This document shows, piece after piece, positions 1 through 9,817 of a DNA stretch of 27,778 nucleotides (position 1 is the stretch's first letter; each line of letters starts with the position of its first letter). The notes beneath the pieces are model-generated. The model saw only the letters and a program-made list of their open reading frames with translations. It was not told where the DNA came from and ran no database searches. A program made the translations under genes and the position numbers. Origin of the DNA: Thalassiosira profunda (Eukaryota; Bacillariophyta; Thalassiosirophyceae; Thalassiosirales; Thalassiosiraceae); the NCBI GenBank assembly GCA_036939355.1, contig JALLAP010001220.1, positions 1-27,778 of the forward strand, in the 5' to 3' direction.

Positions 1-315
1 CTCGTCGAGCGCGTTCCAGTTGCTCATGTGCAGCCCCACCACCTCCACTCCGCCACCGTTCGATGCACCCCCGGCATTTTCACGGGATATATCGTCGCCT
101 TTTTGATCCGCAGAGCCCCACCGCCGCAATAAGTGCGCCGCCACCGAGGAGTCGACCCCGCCGCTCATGGCCACGACGATTTTGGGAGGGCGGTCGGTCG
201 ACGTCACCGCGCCATCGCCGCCGCCACCGGGTGATGTCGACGCGCAGCGGAGGGGGCAGCGTCGCCGCCGCACATGGGGCCACGCCCTCGGCAGGGCTCG
301 CGGCGGACGCATCAT
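1..315 (-). CDS. TRMU: Mitochondrial tRNA-specific 2-thiouridylase (MnmA/TRMU family), N-terminal part, runs off left edge
   Basis: Reading the minus strand from the ATG at 315 gives 105 open codons to the window edge. Residues 1-23 are Arg-rich without acidic residues ([12 protein letters not shown], then VRRRR), which fits a mitochondrial presequence. Residues 46-60 read [15 protein letters not shown], the PP-loop ATP pyrophosphatase motif (SGGVDSS), and residues 92-105 read [14 protein letters not shown], matching the family's conserved 'V(I/V)GL.M.NW' strand. Known for the family: MnmA/TRMU adenylates U34 of tRNA Lys, Glu and Gln and inserts sulfur relayed by a persulfide. A Gly/Ser/Asn-rich insert of about 20 residues lies between the PP-loop helix and the next strand. 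The catalytic cysteines lie outside the window. The gene is divergent from HGH1 with 104 bases between starts. The family call is firm; mitochondrial rather than plastid targeting is inferred. Confidence 0.85.
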   Translation of the reverse strand, partial: MMRPPRALPRAWPHVRRRRCPLRCASTSPGGGGDGAVTSTDRPPKIVVAMSGGVDSSVAAHLLRRWGSADQKGDDISRENAGGASNGGGVEVVGLHMSNWNALDE

Positions 316-419
316 CTTTCGTGGCTTCGGGGCCACTGGTCAGGGGCGGGCCACAAAAATCAGAGGAATTTCGACCCTCGCGCCACGACCACTCATTTTT
401 TAGATGAACAGCAGGGCAA
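316..419. promoter_or_regulatory. Divergent intergenic region between TRMU and HGH1 starts
   Basis: Only 104 bases separate the two divergent start codons, so promoter and both 5' leaders must lie here or overlap the coding ends. I see no clear TATA box. The interval is inferred to be a compact bidirectional promoter. Confidence 0.4.
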
Positions 420-2132
420 ATGAAAATAATCATGGCCTCCGCCGTCGCCAGCGCCCTCACCGCAACCCCCGCCAATACATCCACGATGGGAGAAGCCGAC
501 GCCGTCTACGCCGACCTCCTCGCCTTCCTGTCCTCGCCGCGGGCCGACCTCCGCCAAGCCGCCGCGGCGGCAACGCTCGCGGCGCTGTCCGACTCCGACA
601 ACCGCGAGGCGGCCCGGCGGCTGACGGCGCTGACTGCCGTCGCGCCCCTTTGCAAAATCGCCTCGGCCGCGTCAGTAGAAGCGGGGAGCCACGACGCCCT
701 CGCTTCCTTGTCGATTTTGTGCGCGCACGACTTGGTGGGAGATCAGTGCGTTTTGGACTTTGTGGAAAACAAAGGCGTGGGGCGGATGCTTGAGCTGGCG
801 CTGTCGAGTCCGCCCACTCCGCCGAGCACGGCGGCCTCCGTGGCGGCATTGTCCAACAACGAGGAGAAAGGCGGAGGCAAGTCCAAGCTGGCAGTGGAGT
901 GGGAGGGGTGGCGAAAACAGGTCAACTTTGCCTGCGCCCTGCTCGCGAATGCCACCCGGACCGAGAAGGGGGCGGCCGAGTTCATCGGGCTGAGCTTCCC
1001 CGCGGAGGCCGTGCCCTCCTCGATGGCCCGAAAGGATGCGGGGGAGGAGAAGGAGGCGGAGGAGAGCGGTGGAAGGGCGTACGGAAAACAGGACGCCAAG
1101 CCCACGGCCGCGCTGTTGCTCTCGCGATTTCTCAACCCGGCCTTTGTGGATAGTTCTTCGGAGGCGTACCAATCCGCATTAAAGGCGTGGAACAAGCCCA
1201 AGCTCGAGGGCGATGACCAGAAGTCGTTGTCGGGCGAGGGTCTGGACGCGTACGATTCCGATCTGGACGACGAGGCGCTCGACCAAGAGGAGGACGATAC
1301 TGCAACTCAGCCGTTGGACCGGCCCAAGGCCGATCCGACAACGAACGCCGGCGAGCACTGCGATCCGTACCAGCACGTGGCCGCGGTCGTCATGAACGTG
1401 GCGCAGCTGGAGACCGGGCGGGATTTTCTGATGCGGTTGGTCCGTTCCGGCGACGCAAAGGACAGCGGCGGTGCGTTGGAGGGCGCGCCGGAGGAGGGAG
1501 GGCCAAATGAGGGCACGTCCGCATCGCGCCTCCAATCCCTCCTGCCCCAACTCGACTCGCCCAACCCCCACCGACGGCGGGGCGTCGCCGGCACGATCAA
1601 GAACTGCTGCTTCTCGTCGGACTCCATTTGGTGGCTCTTAAACGTCGTGCACGTCGACAAAGCGCTGCTCATGCCATTGGCCGGCCCCGAGGAATTGACG
1701 GTCGACGAAAAGGTGGGATTGGATCCGGACTACTGGCTCTCCGGCCCCGCCCAGGCGCGCGAGCCGGACGCCCTGGTGCGCTTGTACGTGGTGGAAGCCC
1801 TCCTCCTCCTGCTCGCTTCGGGAAGAAGGGCCCGCGAGACGCTGCGGGAGCGACGCACGTATGTTATCGTCAAGCTGGCCGACATGGTCGAGGAGGACGA
1901 GCGGGTCAGCGAGCGAATGCTGGAGTGCGTGCAGTATTTGAGGAGGGACGAGGAGGGGACGGAGGAGGGGAGCAGCGACCGGAGGGCGTACGAGCGGTAC
2001 GCAAGGGGGATGATCGCGAGGGACGGGGAGAAGAACAAGGCGCTGGCGCTGCCCCCGTCGACGACTGCTGTCGCCGATGGAGCGGGTGCGGAGGGAGCGG
2101 GAGGGGCGGAGGATTACGACGGAGTCGACTGA
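420..2132 (+). CDS. HGH1: HGH1 homolog (DUF383/DUF384 armadillo-like protein, eEF2-folding co-chaperone)
   Basis: A single-exon ORF of 570 codons. The N-terminal half is Ala/Leu-rich helical repeat (LLAFLSSPRADLRQAAAAA, FACALLANATRTEKGAAEF). From about residue 315 comes the family signature: DPYQHVAAVVMNVAQLETGR, then about residue 384 RRRGVAGTIKNCCF, then LLMPLAGPEE near 416, ending in a helical region with VRLYVVEALLLLLAS. This order (YQHVA..MN..Q, RRGV.GTIKNC.F, LPLAGPEE) is that of HGH1/FAM203. In yeast Hgh1 works with the TRiC/CCT chaperonin to fold elongation factor 2; that role is known for the family and inferred here. The protein is longer than the roughly 390-residue animal forms because of charged low-complexity inserts (about 195-300) and a Gly/Ala tail. 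In-frame ATGs occur at 420, 432 and 486; the one at 486 (MGEADAVYADLL) begins the conserved part. Confidence 0.88.
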   Translation: MKIIMASAVASALTATPANTSTMGEADAVYADLLAFLSSPRADLRQAAAAATLAALSDSDNREAARRLTALTAVAPLCKIASAASVEAGSHDALASLSILCAHDLVGDQCVLDFVENKGVGRMLELALSSPPTPPSTAASVAALSNNEEKGGGKSKLAVEWEGWRKQVNFACALLANATRTEKGAAEFIGLSFPAEAVPSSMARKDAGEEKEAEESGGRAYGKQDAKPTAALLLSRFLNPAFVDSSSEAYQSALKAWNKPKLEGDDQKSLSGEGLDAYDSDLDDEALDQEEDDTATQPLDRPKADPTTNAGEHCDPYQHVAAVVMNVAQLETGRDFLMRLVRSGDAKDSGGALEGAPEEGGPNEGTSASRLQSLLPQLDSPNPHRRRGVAGTIKNCCFSSDSIWWLLNVVHVDKALLMPLAGPEELTVDEKVGLDPDYWLSGPAQAREPDALVRLYVVEALLLLLASGRRARETLRERRTYVIVKLADMVEEDERVSERMLECVQYLRRDEEGTEEGSSDRRAYERYARGMIARDGEKNKALALPPSTTAVADGAGAEGAGGAEDYDGVD

Positions 2133-3076
2133 GGCGGCCGTAAAGTGCACCCGGGCGCCACACGAGGAGGGGCATGCACATAAGGTGATCAAGAAAAGGG
2201 ACGAGCCTTGATGCTACACCTTTGATGTCAGATATGTGAAACGCGAAGCTAGTGTTTTATACTATCGTGAATTGTCTTGGCGCCCGAGCACTGAATATCA
2301 GGTATTTACGAATTGTAGGGAGCATCAGCTTGGTTTGTACAACGTCGGATTTTTTACAGGTCCCTTGTGTCCAAACTGGTGCCAGGAGGATTGCAGCCCC
2401 ATAAACGCATTCCGAGCAAGTAAGACAGGCTTGGCTCTTGCGTGGAAAGTTTCTCTCTCAAAGCTGATGGTATGATGGAGAAGGGTGGATGGCCGCTACT
2501 GGCACCCACGGGCAAAGGCCAGTGCAGAGATCCGCCAGTGGAGATGGGTACGATAGGGAGTGGAAGCAGGTAAAAGCTAGAGCTGTTATGAGTACAGGCA
2601 AGGTGGTTAGGGTGGCGATTGTCGAGCGAGCAAAGGGGTCGCCACCAAAAGTGGCCTAAATGCTCACTCAGAGGTCAGGACCAAGTCATCGATCGGACAA
2701 TTACGGCGATGACAGTCCCAACTGAACCGGCCACATCAATCACGCCTGCCCCCGGCCGAAATTGTCCACAAGGTGATTACTGCGCTCTGTCTAAATCGGT
2801 TCTCGAGTCAACTTGAGACACGTTTTAAAGGGATTCCTACGCGGCAGTAACTGTACGGGCTGGGCCACTGAAAAAGGGGCTCAAAGTTGGCAGTGAGAGC
2901 GGCCCGGCATTCACTGACACGATCACCATCGTTTTCAGCCCCACAACAACGCGGACACGATCGACCAAGTTAGTGGTCCCTCCGCTCATAATCCAACACA
3001 ATCGACATCGCCACACCTCATTTGCAATCACAGCCATAACTTTTACCATCAAGCCACCACCCAGCGACGGCCAACC
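2133..3076. other. Gene-poor gap of 0.94 kb between HGH1 and the M11 protease
   Basis: Codon bias collapses after 2132 and only short unconvincing ORFs remain. The first part should hold the HGH1 3' UTR and the last 100-200 bases the promoter and leader of the protease gene. A TTGCAAT box sits at about 3022, some 55 bases before the ATG. No RNA gene or repeat was recognised. Confidence 0.5.
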
Positions 3077-6000
3077 ATGAAGCTCTCGCTCCCTCTCTTC
3101 GTCCTCGCCGCCCTCGCGTCCGCCGACGTCGCCTCCGCCAGCCTCCGCGGCGGGAACGGCGTGCGCGTCCTCCGAGAGGAAACGTCGGGCACGTTTCTGC
3201 TGGTGAGTCGCCGGGCTCGTCGCGATTCGCGCTCCGCCTGCTCTGATTTGTTCTCTCTGTGTTCGTCCCTGCGGCGCTCGCGATCACATCTTGTGCACAT
3301 CTTATGCTCTCGTCGCCCGTCTCATCATTGCTCGTTGTTGCAACTCCTCGCCATGCCTCGCTATCATATGCAGGCCGACATCGAGTACGAGGACGGCGTA
3401 GACGGCCCCGACCAGCTGGACAACATCGAGCTCCCCGATGGGCAGATCCTCGAATTGACGAACGCCGACCTCCCCCCCGGCCAGGCCAAGAAGTTGTTCC
3501 GCACGGGGTCCGATCGAATCATCCTGCCCGCCGGCACGACTATTTCGAACGGCAAGGCCGACCTCAAGGGGAAGCGTCCCAAGAAGGAGAAGGAGAACAA
3601 GGCCGCCGGCGGTGGCCAGTCCCCGTCGCTCTTCGACCGCACCCTCGAGGAGGAGCGGACCCCCGAGCAGGCGCGCAACCTCGCCGCGCTGCGCCGCAAC
3701 CTGGCCATGGTCGGAACCAGGACCGTCCTCGCCGTGCGGATCAAGGTCGACGACGCCGAGTACGGCTTCACCGATGCCTATCTCCGCGACGAGGTCTTTG
3801 GGCAGAATGCCGATGGAAGCTCAGCGGGGGACCAGGTGAACCTCAGGAGCCAGTACGCGCGCTGCTCCCACGACAAGCTGATCTTCGACCCCGTCGGGAA
3901 CAGGGCCCTTTCGAACACTCCAGCGGGCGGCAGCTCCACCTCCATCACCAATGGCGTCGTGACTGTCCACCTTCCCGGTTACACCGCCGGTCAAGGAGAC
4001 AGTGTGCTCAGGAACGCCGTCAACGCCGAGCTGGCGAGCATGTTCGGAGTGTCCTCGGCCCGCAACCTCGCCACCCACGTCATGCACTGCATGCCGCCCG
4101 GCGCCATGAGTGAGTTGCGTGCACGTGATATGCATCGTGACATCGCGCCAGAGTGTTCTACGCATTGCAACTTTTGCTCACATCTTTCCGCCTTCTCTTC
4201 CTTTGACAGGCGGCATTGCGTACGCGTACATCAACTCTTGGAACTCGGTCTACAGCAACCAGTGGTGCAATTACCCTTCCGGCCAGATGCACGAAATCGG
4301 TCACAACATCAACCTCGCGCACTCAAATGAAGCCGGATCTTACAAGGACCAGACGGGCTTCATGGGGTACTCGTACTCCAACGACGAACAGTACATGTGC
4401 TTGTGAGTGCAATTGCAGTTGCTTTGCTCACATCTGTGATCATACTAATTTCTCACGCCGATCATTTGCAATACAATCCTGCAGCAACAATGCCAAGACC
4501 TGGCAACTGGGCTGGTTCGACGATCAGCAGCTGTCTCTTACTGCGGGCAGCGACTGGTCGGGCACCATCACGAGTCACATCAACTACAGTGATGGCAGCG
4601 GACCCCCAGTCGTGATCAAGCTTGGCAACGTGTTCATTGGCTTCAATTGGGATAAAGATCACAATACCAACACAGTCGAAGGGAGGGACCAAGTCACGAT
4701 CCAAAGCTACTCCGGCTGCGACGCACAAGGCGAGAACTGTGGCTACGCCGAGTCCGAGTTGTTGCACAAGCTTGGCGTCGGTGGCCCGGTCACGGTCACC
4801 GGCACGAGCGACACCATCACGGTCAATTCCATCGACGCCGGCGCGGGAACTGCTGACATTACGATCAACGCAGGATCGCCGCCTCCTCCGCCCAGTCCAC
4901 CTCCGCCCAGTCCGTCGCCGCCGACGGTTACCCCGGCGCCAACCAACGCTCCGACGCCGCAGCCGACGCCAGCTCCCACGCCCAATCCCACGCCCAATCC
5001 GACGGACCCGCAGCCCACTGATCAGCCGACCCCTCAGCCCACGAACCAGCCGGTAAGGTATCGACTGTACCATTTCGCTGCGAGCATCTTGTGTTCTCAC
5101 TGCGCTTCTTTGTCTCCAGACCGATCAGCCAACTCCCCCGCCAACCCCAGCCCCAACTTTCTGTACCATTCAAGAAGACTTTGAATCGTTTGGCGCTGCC
5201 GCTGATGCGACCGTGCCGTCAGGGTGGACACCCGGTGACATCGACACTTGCAGCACAGGAATGTTTGTGCTTGGCACGCCCAATGAAATCGTCAACAGTG
5301 GTGTGACCACCCAGCTTGGAGGCGATCATAGCGCCACCCCCTCCACTGGGAAGGCTCTGTTCACGGCTAGTAACACGGGCGCGGGCACGGAGGATGTCGA
5401 CGGAGGAATGTGCAGCGTGACGTCGCCGACATGGGCTGTCCCGATCGAGTCCGAGCTATCGCTCTGGTACTTTTTTGGTCAGCGGGATGCAGGAGATGAT
5501 TTGGAAGGTGATTACTGTCGCGTCGAGCTCTCCCTCGATGGTGGACTCAACTGGGACACGCTGGCCAGTATCGGAGATGTTACATCAAATGCAGCTTGGA
5601 CACAGGCTACGGCGGTAATTCCGGCGGGGTCCGATGTCAAGCTTCGGGTTATGGCATCAGATGGCGCTGGACCGGGGGATCTCGTCGAAGCTGGAATTGA
5701 CGACATTACGATCTGTGGCACCGGCACAAGCCCTCCGACTCAGCAGCCAACGAGCCAGCCCACCAACGTGAGTCTTTCTCTCAGGTGACTTGTTCCAATT
5801 GCCCATCACATGCGCTGATTCCGCTTCACATTTCGCTTTGCAGAGCCCATCGACAACACCCACCGCTGGACCCTCGAAGAGCCCCACGGATCAGCCAACC
5901 CCTCAGGTGAGATTGCAAAACGTCGATGTGCGGAGATCAGAATCAACGTGTTTGTTGCTCACATCTTATCGTTTGCTCGCAGCCGACGCCGTCTCCTTCG

Positions 6001-6756
6001 GAGAACCCCACTTCGTCGCCCTCGAAGAGCCCCAGCAAGTCACCGACGCCCAGCCCTGTGGTTTCGACGAGCAGCCCGAGCAAATCGCCGACTCCCGAGC
6101 CAACGCCGTCCCCTTCGGTGAACCCCAGCTCGTCGCCCTCGAAGAGCCCCAGCAAGTCGCCGACGCCTAGCCCTGTGGTTTCGACGAGCAGCCCAAGCAA
6201 GTCGCCGACCCCCGAGCCGACGCCAAACCCCACGACGGCTCAGCATGCAGCGAAGACGATACAATGTCTCTGCGAGCATTCTGCGATCTCACATTCGTTT
6301 CACTTCACAGACCGATCAGCCCACGCCGAATCCGACGACGCCCAATCCGACGCCAAACCCCACGACGGCGCAGCCGGTAAGTCGCGATTGCAGCGAAGAC
6401 GATACAATGTCTCTGCGAGCATTCTGCGATCTCACATTCGTTTTACTTCACAGACCGATCAGCCCACGCCGAATCCGACGACGCCCAATCCCACGCCGGC
6501 TCCCACGCCGGCTCCTGTTCCTGCGCCCAGTCCTCCTAGCCCTACCGGTTCGCCGCCAACCGGCTCGCCGCCGACTACCAATTGTGTCAACGATCCCAGC
6601 TGGACTTATACAACCAGGAGCGGAAAGACGAAGACCTGCGACCCATGGGTGCGAAAGAAGCCGGACAGGCGCTGCAACAAGATCGGCGCGATCGACGGCG
6701 CCGAAGTTTCGTCTTTTGACGCATGTCCTGCGTACTGCAATCCTGCGTGCCTGTAG
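3077..6756 (+). CDS. Secreted gametolysin-like metalloprotease (peptidase M11) with Pro/Thr linkers and Cys-rich tail, multi-exon
   Basis: Inferred exons: 3077-3202, 3374-4109, 4210-4402, 4485-5052, 5120-5767, 5844-5906, 5983-6243 and 6454-6756, with an extra exon 6311-6376 in doubt. Introns begin GTGAGT, GTAAGG, GTGAGA or GTAAGT and end CAG. Residues 1-21 are a signal peptide ([21 protein letters not shown]). A propeptide-like region follows, then the zinc site [11 protein letters not shown] at 315-325, a downstream GFMGYS Met-turn and [12 protein letters not shown] typical of M11. Exons 4-5 add a beta-rich module, a long P/T linker and a jelly-roll-like module beginning DFESFG and ending [11 protein letters not shown]. 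The C-terminus is Cys-rich ([14 protein letters not shown] to [10 protein letters not shown]), a module seen in diatom secreted proteins. Known: M11 enzymes cleave extracellular matrix Pro/Hyp-rich glycoproteins in green algae; a cell-wall or shed-protease role here is inference. Intron 1 (171 bases) is stop-free and in frame, so retention would add 57 residues. Confidence 0.8.
6004..6224 (+). repeat. Two-copy 117-base (39-codon) tandem repeat encoding Ser/Pro/Thr/Lys linker
   Basis: Copy 1 (6004-6120) and copy 2 (6121-6224, incomplete) are nearly identical. Both encode NP(T/S)[15 protein letters not shown] followed by [17 protein letters not shown]. It lies in exon 7 of the protease gene and extends the extended, probably O-glycosylated linker. 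Confidence 0.8.
6217..6489 (+). repeat. Tandem duplication of an intron plus its flanking Pro/Thr exon in the protease gene
   Basis: Copy 1 is 6217-6346 (130 bases) and copy 2 is 6347-6489 (143 bases). The copies match closely through intron and exon. The 13-base difference falls at the intron start: copy 2 has the GTAAGT donor at 6377, while copy 1 goes from the CAG codon at 6241-6243 straight to GATACAATG-type intron sequence with no GT donor in place. The two acceptors (6308-6310 and 6451-6453) are both intact. Confidence 0.85.
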
Positions 6757-6907
6757 CCTGGCACCGTGAGAGGATGGGGCAACTGCATTCTGTGTAGTGT
6801 ACCGAGAGATCTTGGGCCAAAGAGCACAACTGTCAATGTAATCAACAATTACTTTATGATGCTCTGAAGCAGTACTCCGAACGGCACAAGAGAAGAGAGA
6901 GAGAAGT

Positions 6908-7417
6908 CTAGCAGGCGAGCTGCTGGTATTCCGCGCTGTCCTCGAGGCCGCTCATCCCTTCGAAATCGCCCCAAGTGATCTTGCTCAGAGTGCGAAGGAC
7001 ATCTTTCGTCACGAACTCGGGGTGGCCCTTGACCACGTGCAGCCAGGCATCATTGAGAGAGCTCCAAGCAGATTCGGCTTCCGGAGAAGAGGAAAGATAA
7101 GTCAGTCATGGAAATGCGCCGAAACAAAATAATAGACACCTTGATGGTGGTATCTCACCCCAATCGTCCTCCTCGCCGTTGAACATCTTCCTCGCGACCT
7201 CGGCCAACTCGCAGTTCTCGTAACGCTTGTGCACGATCGCCATAGCGTCGGTGGCATCGAGAAGCACCTTCATAATCGACTCGTCGACGACTTTTCCATC
7301 GCACCAGCTGGCGTTTTCACTGATGTGGTCGCAGACTGCCTCTACAGTCTTGGCTCCCTTGCACTTCTTCGCCTTTGCCACGAGCTTGGCAGCGTTGGGA
7401 GGGGATGACGTCGCCAT
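6908..7417 (-). CDS. Small two-exon protein of unknown function (142 aa)
   Basis: Exon 1 is 7417 to 7159 and exon 2 is 7077 to 6908 on the minus strand, with an 81-base intron (GTGAGA donor, AAG acceptor). The phase-1 junction joins EEDDW to AESAWSSLNDAW cleanly, and the stop is TAG at 6908-6910. The start ATG at 7417 begins MATSSPPNAAKLVAKAKKCK. The protein is helical and soluble-looking with no signal peptide or membrane segment. It has four Cys (one in VCDHISENASWCDG, plus KKCKG and the C-terminal LAC) and an acidic C-terminal part. I do not recognise a family. It is convergent with the protease gene (151 bases between stops) and followed on the same strand by the GT90 gene. Confidence 0.65.
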
Positions 7418-7490
7418 GGTTGTAGTTGGCTGCTGTGCTGAGAGAGTCCAAAGCTTTTTATGAGCTCTCTCTTCTAGCACGTCAACGAGC

Positions 7491-7539
7491 GTTCAGTCCC
7501 CCGGCGTGTCGTGGAGAGCGAGAGAGTTCAGTCCCCCGG
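7491..7539 (-). repeat. Direct repeat in the upstream region of the small minus-strand gene
   Basis: The 14-mer GTTCAGTCCCCCGG occurs at 7491-7504 and again at 7526-7539, with a degenerate third copy (CTCAGTCCTGG) near 7551. It lies about 75-120 bases upstream of the ATG at 7417 and could be a paired factor-binding site. Function is not shown. Confidence 0.4.
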
Positions 7540-7663
7540 AGTCGTCAGGGCTCAGTCCTGGGTTTGTGTAGGTCGCGAGATTGCACGACTGGTGTGGCCT
7601 CGCCCAGAGGTCCATTCCTCGCCCACGGGCAACGATTTTCTAGCCGATTCGATGCTACTGCTG

Positions 7664-9535
7664 CTACTGCTCCACGAAGATTGGCAGGCGCATTCGCTTT
7701 TGCAATGCGGCGTCCATCGCCCCCTCCACCGATTTGCACGACGCGATCTGGTCCGCACGCTCCGCGCACCGTATCACGGGCACCACGTCGCTCTCCTCCA
7801 ACACATTCCTCCACGTCCTTCCGGTCCCATCGTTCGATACGGGTCGATACGCGTCGATGACCCTCCGCAGTGGCGTACGGAACGTCTCGTCAAACATTTT
7901 ACCGAGTCCTTCCGCCATGCCCAAATGGCGCACGAAATCTGTCGCCCGTTCGGCAATCCGCTGCGCCTCTGCCGGGTGGGATTCCGCCCATTCGTACTTC
8001 TCCCGTAGGTCCGAGAGGTCAGCAGCAACTGGAACGAAATGTACCCACGGATCCAACGAATCGTAAAAGTAGTCCTTCGTCGGCGTGACGTGATGATAGA
8101 GCAATCCCGGCATAGCGAGCTTGTCCAGCGTTCCCGTCCTGAAATAAAAGTTGTGTGTGCACGCGTCAAAACGATTGTTGAAGGGGTTGGCGCCATTTAC
8201 AATTCACTTACCACGTGGTGCCGCCGCCTCCCCCAAGATCGATCTGGTAGCGATGTTTGGCGTGCGCGGGCTTGGAGAGGAAGTCGCCCGTGGCGATGCC
8301 CACCTCGTCGTACGTTTGGTAGATCGCCGAGCCCTTCGTTGGTGCCAGCATGCCGTTGTGCATTTGTCGAGAGAACCGAATGTCGGCCCAGGCGATCGTT
8401 TGATTGCCTCCAGCGGCTTCTGCTTCCAGTTCAGCTTCCGCCGTCAACACTGCCCCCTTCCATCTCGGGAGCAATCTGTCGTACTGCTCGCGCAGGACCT
8501 GCGTCGCCGCCCGTTTCTTCTCCACGTGGCCCGTGACAGTAGCTTTCCGATTCTCCACCATCCCTTCGATATAATTCCCCAACGGCGCCGAAAGCTTGGG
8601 ACGCAGGAGCCGGGAAAGATAGCCGAAATCCGTGCCCCGCCAGATCACCTGCGGCTGTCGATAAGATAAGTGAGCATTGGTGAGCGAGAGAGCACCAACG
8701 AACGGTAGATAACATTGCACTGCATACATCGGAAACGCACGATCAAGTCGTCCCACTTCGACGGCGGTACCACGGGCAAGGCACTCCTGAATCCGCCGCA
8801 CACGCTCCCCGTCCGCGCATAGAGTTCGAAGCACCCCAAGTGCAATCCGGGCGTTGGCATTGCCACCAAGTTAGGATACAGCGTCGGATCGCGAAAAACG
8901 CTCCCGAACATGAGCACGGGCGACCCTCCTTTGTGCGGAAGCTGCGACAGCTTGACGTGAGGGTAATCTCCGCTCCCAATTGCAATGACAAACTCCTCTC
9001 GGTCAGATCGAAACCGCTGCGGGAACGTCGCGCGGAGCATGCCGGCCAGGTGCGACAGGCTCGCCCACAATTTTTTGCCGCTCGAGTGCCATTGGTGGTG
9101 CTTGGAATGGTAGCCCACAAACTCGTCCGTGGATGGATCGTAGACGAGGAGGGCGAAGGTGTGCTCCCACTTGGGCGCTTCGAGGAGGGCATCGGCGAGG
9201 GTGTAGGAAGGCAGCGGCGCGGGCGGCGGCTTCGGGGACGGTGCACCCGCACCCTGTCCCTCGACTGCGTTGCTATCATCATACAGCAGTGCGGCCCTCC
9301 GGACGAATTCCGAGTCAAGCTCCTCCATTCTCGCGTGGGAGGCGTCGAGGGAGCGGAGGAGCTGCCGCCTCCCGCCGAAAAGGCGAGGCGAACGAAGGCG
9401 CTCGTCGTCGCGAACGAGGCAGTCGGCGGCGAAGAACGCGGCCAGCATCAGGCCGGCCGCCGCGGAGGCGCCCCTCCTACGCCGGCGATGCCGCGTCGCG
9501 GTGGGCGTTGCCATCGTTGTTTTAGGTTGGTGCAT
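7664..9535 (-). CDS. Type II membrane glycosyltransferase, GT90/CAP10 family, copy A (570 aa)
   Basis: Three exons on the minus strand: 9535-8741, 8654-8212 and 8138-7664. Intron 1 (86 bases, GTGCGT donor) joins WDDLI to PQVIWRGTDF; intron 2 (73 bases, GTAAGT) joins GGGGGTT to WTGTLDKLAMPG in phase 2. The start MHQPKTT at 9535 (or ATG 9514) is followed by RHRRRRRG and a hydrophobic stretch (AAAGLMLAAFFAADCL), a signal anchor that would place the enzyme in the Golgi or ER lumen. GT90 hallmarks: VIWRGTDF, ADIRFS, KHRYQIDLGGGGGTTW, YHHVTPTKDYFYD and DLREKYEWAESHP, the donor-binding C-terminal half of CAP10 domains. Known members transfer xylose or glucose to proteins or polysaccharides; the substrate here is unknown. 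It is head-to-head with copy B at 9818-11871. Confidence 0.85.
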
Positions 9536-9817
9536 CGCTTGCGAGAGCGTGCGCGCGATTGAGGAGTGAAAGACGGCCAATTCCTACGTATCGTAGACCA
9601 ATGACCTCAAGCGGTGACCCCCCTCGACCTCGAGACCGCGCCGCCTCCCCCTTAATTGCCGCAAATGCAGCTACATAGGGGGCCAGGGCCCATGGCGACG
9701 CGCAGCAGCGCTCATATTGCAATCAATAATAGCAGCGGCAGCGGTATAATAGCGGTGGCACCTCGCTCGCGATCACTCCGTCACATTCAGCGCACATCTT
9801 GTGCACACAGTCGAACG
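9536..9817. promoter_or_regulatory. Shared bidirectional upstream region of the two GT90 genes
   Basis: A 282-base spacer separates the two start codons. It contains the 8-base palindrome ATTGCAAT (9716-9723) and GCACATCTTG at 9792-9801, just before CACACAG at 9804-9810. Those last elements look like the 3' end of a 5'-UTR intron for the plus-strand gene. Co-regulation of the pair is inferred from the arrangement only. Confidence 0.45.

Noticed and set aside
80..484. Minus-strand 134-codon ORF overlapping the TRMU and HGH1 starts
   Set aside because: It is a different frame from the TRMU frame that carries SGGVDSS, and it runs through the intergenic region and into HGH1 antisense.
457..2192. 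Several antisense and frame-shifted ORFs inside HGH1
   Set aside because: High GC makes stops rare in all frames; only the plus frame has family motifs.
2236..3052. Short ORFs of 60-80 codons in the gap before the protease
   Set aside because: No codon bias, no recognisable motif, no splice support.
3203..3373. In-frame stop-free stretch joining the signal peptide to exon 2
   Set aside because: It has a GTGAGT donor, CAG acceptor and the intron element CACATCT, and encodes an Arg/Ser/Cys-rich peptide unlike its flanks; treated as an intron.
9656..9817. N-terminal extension of GT90 copy B
   Set aside because: It would place 54 low-complexity residues before the signal anchor and includes what looks like an intron acceptor; the ATG at 9818 fits better.
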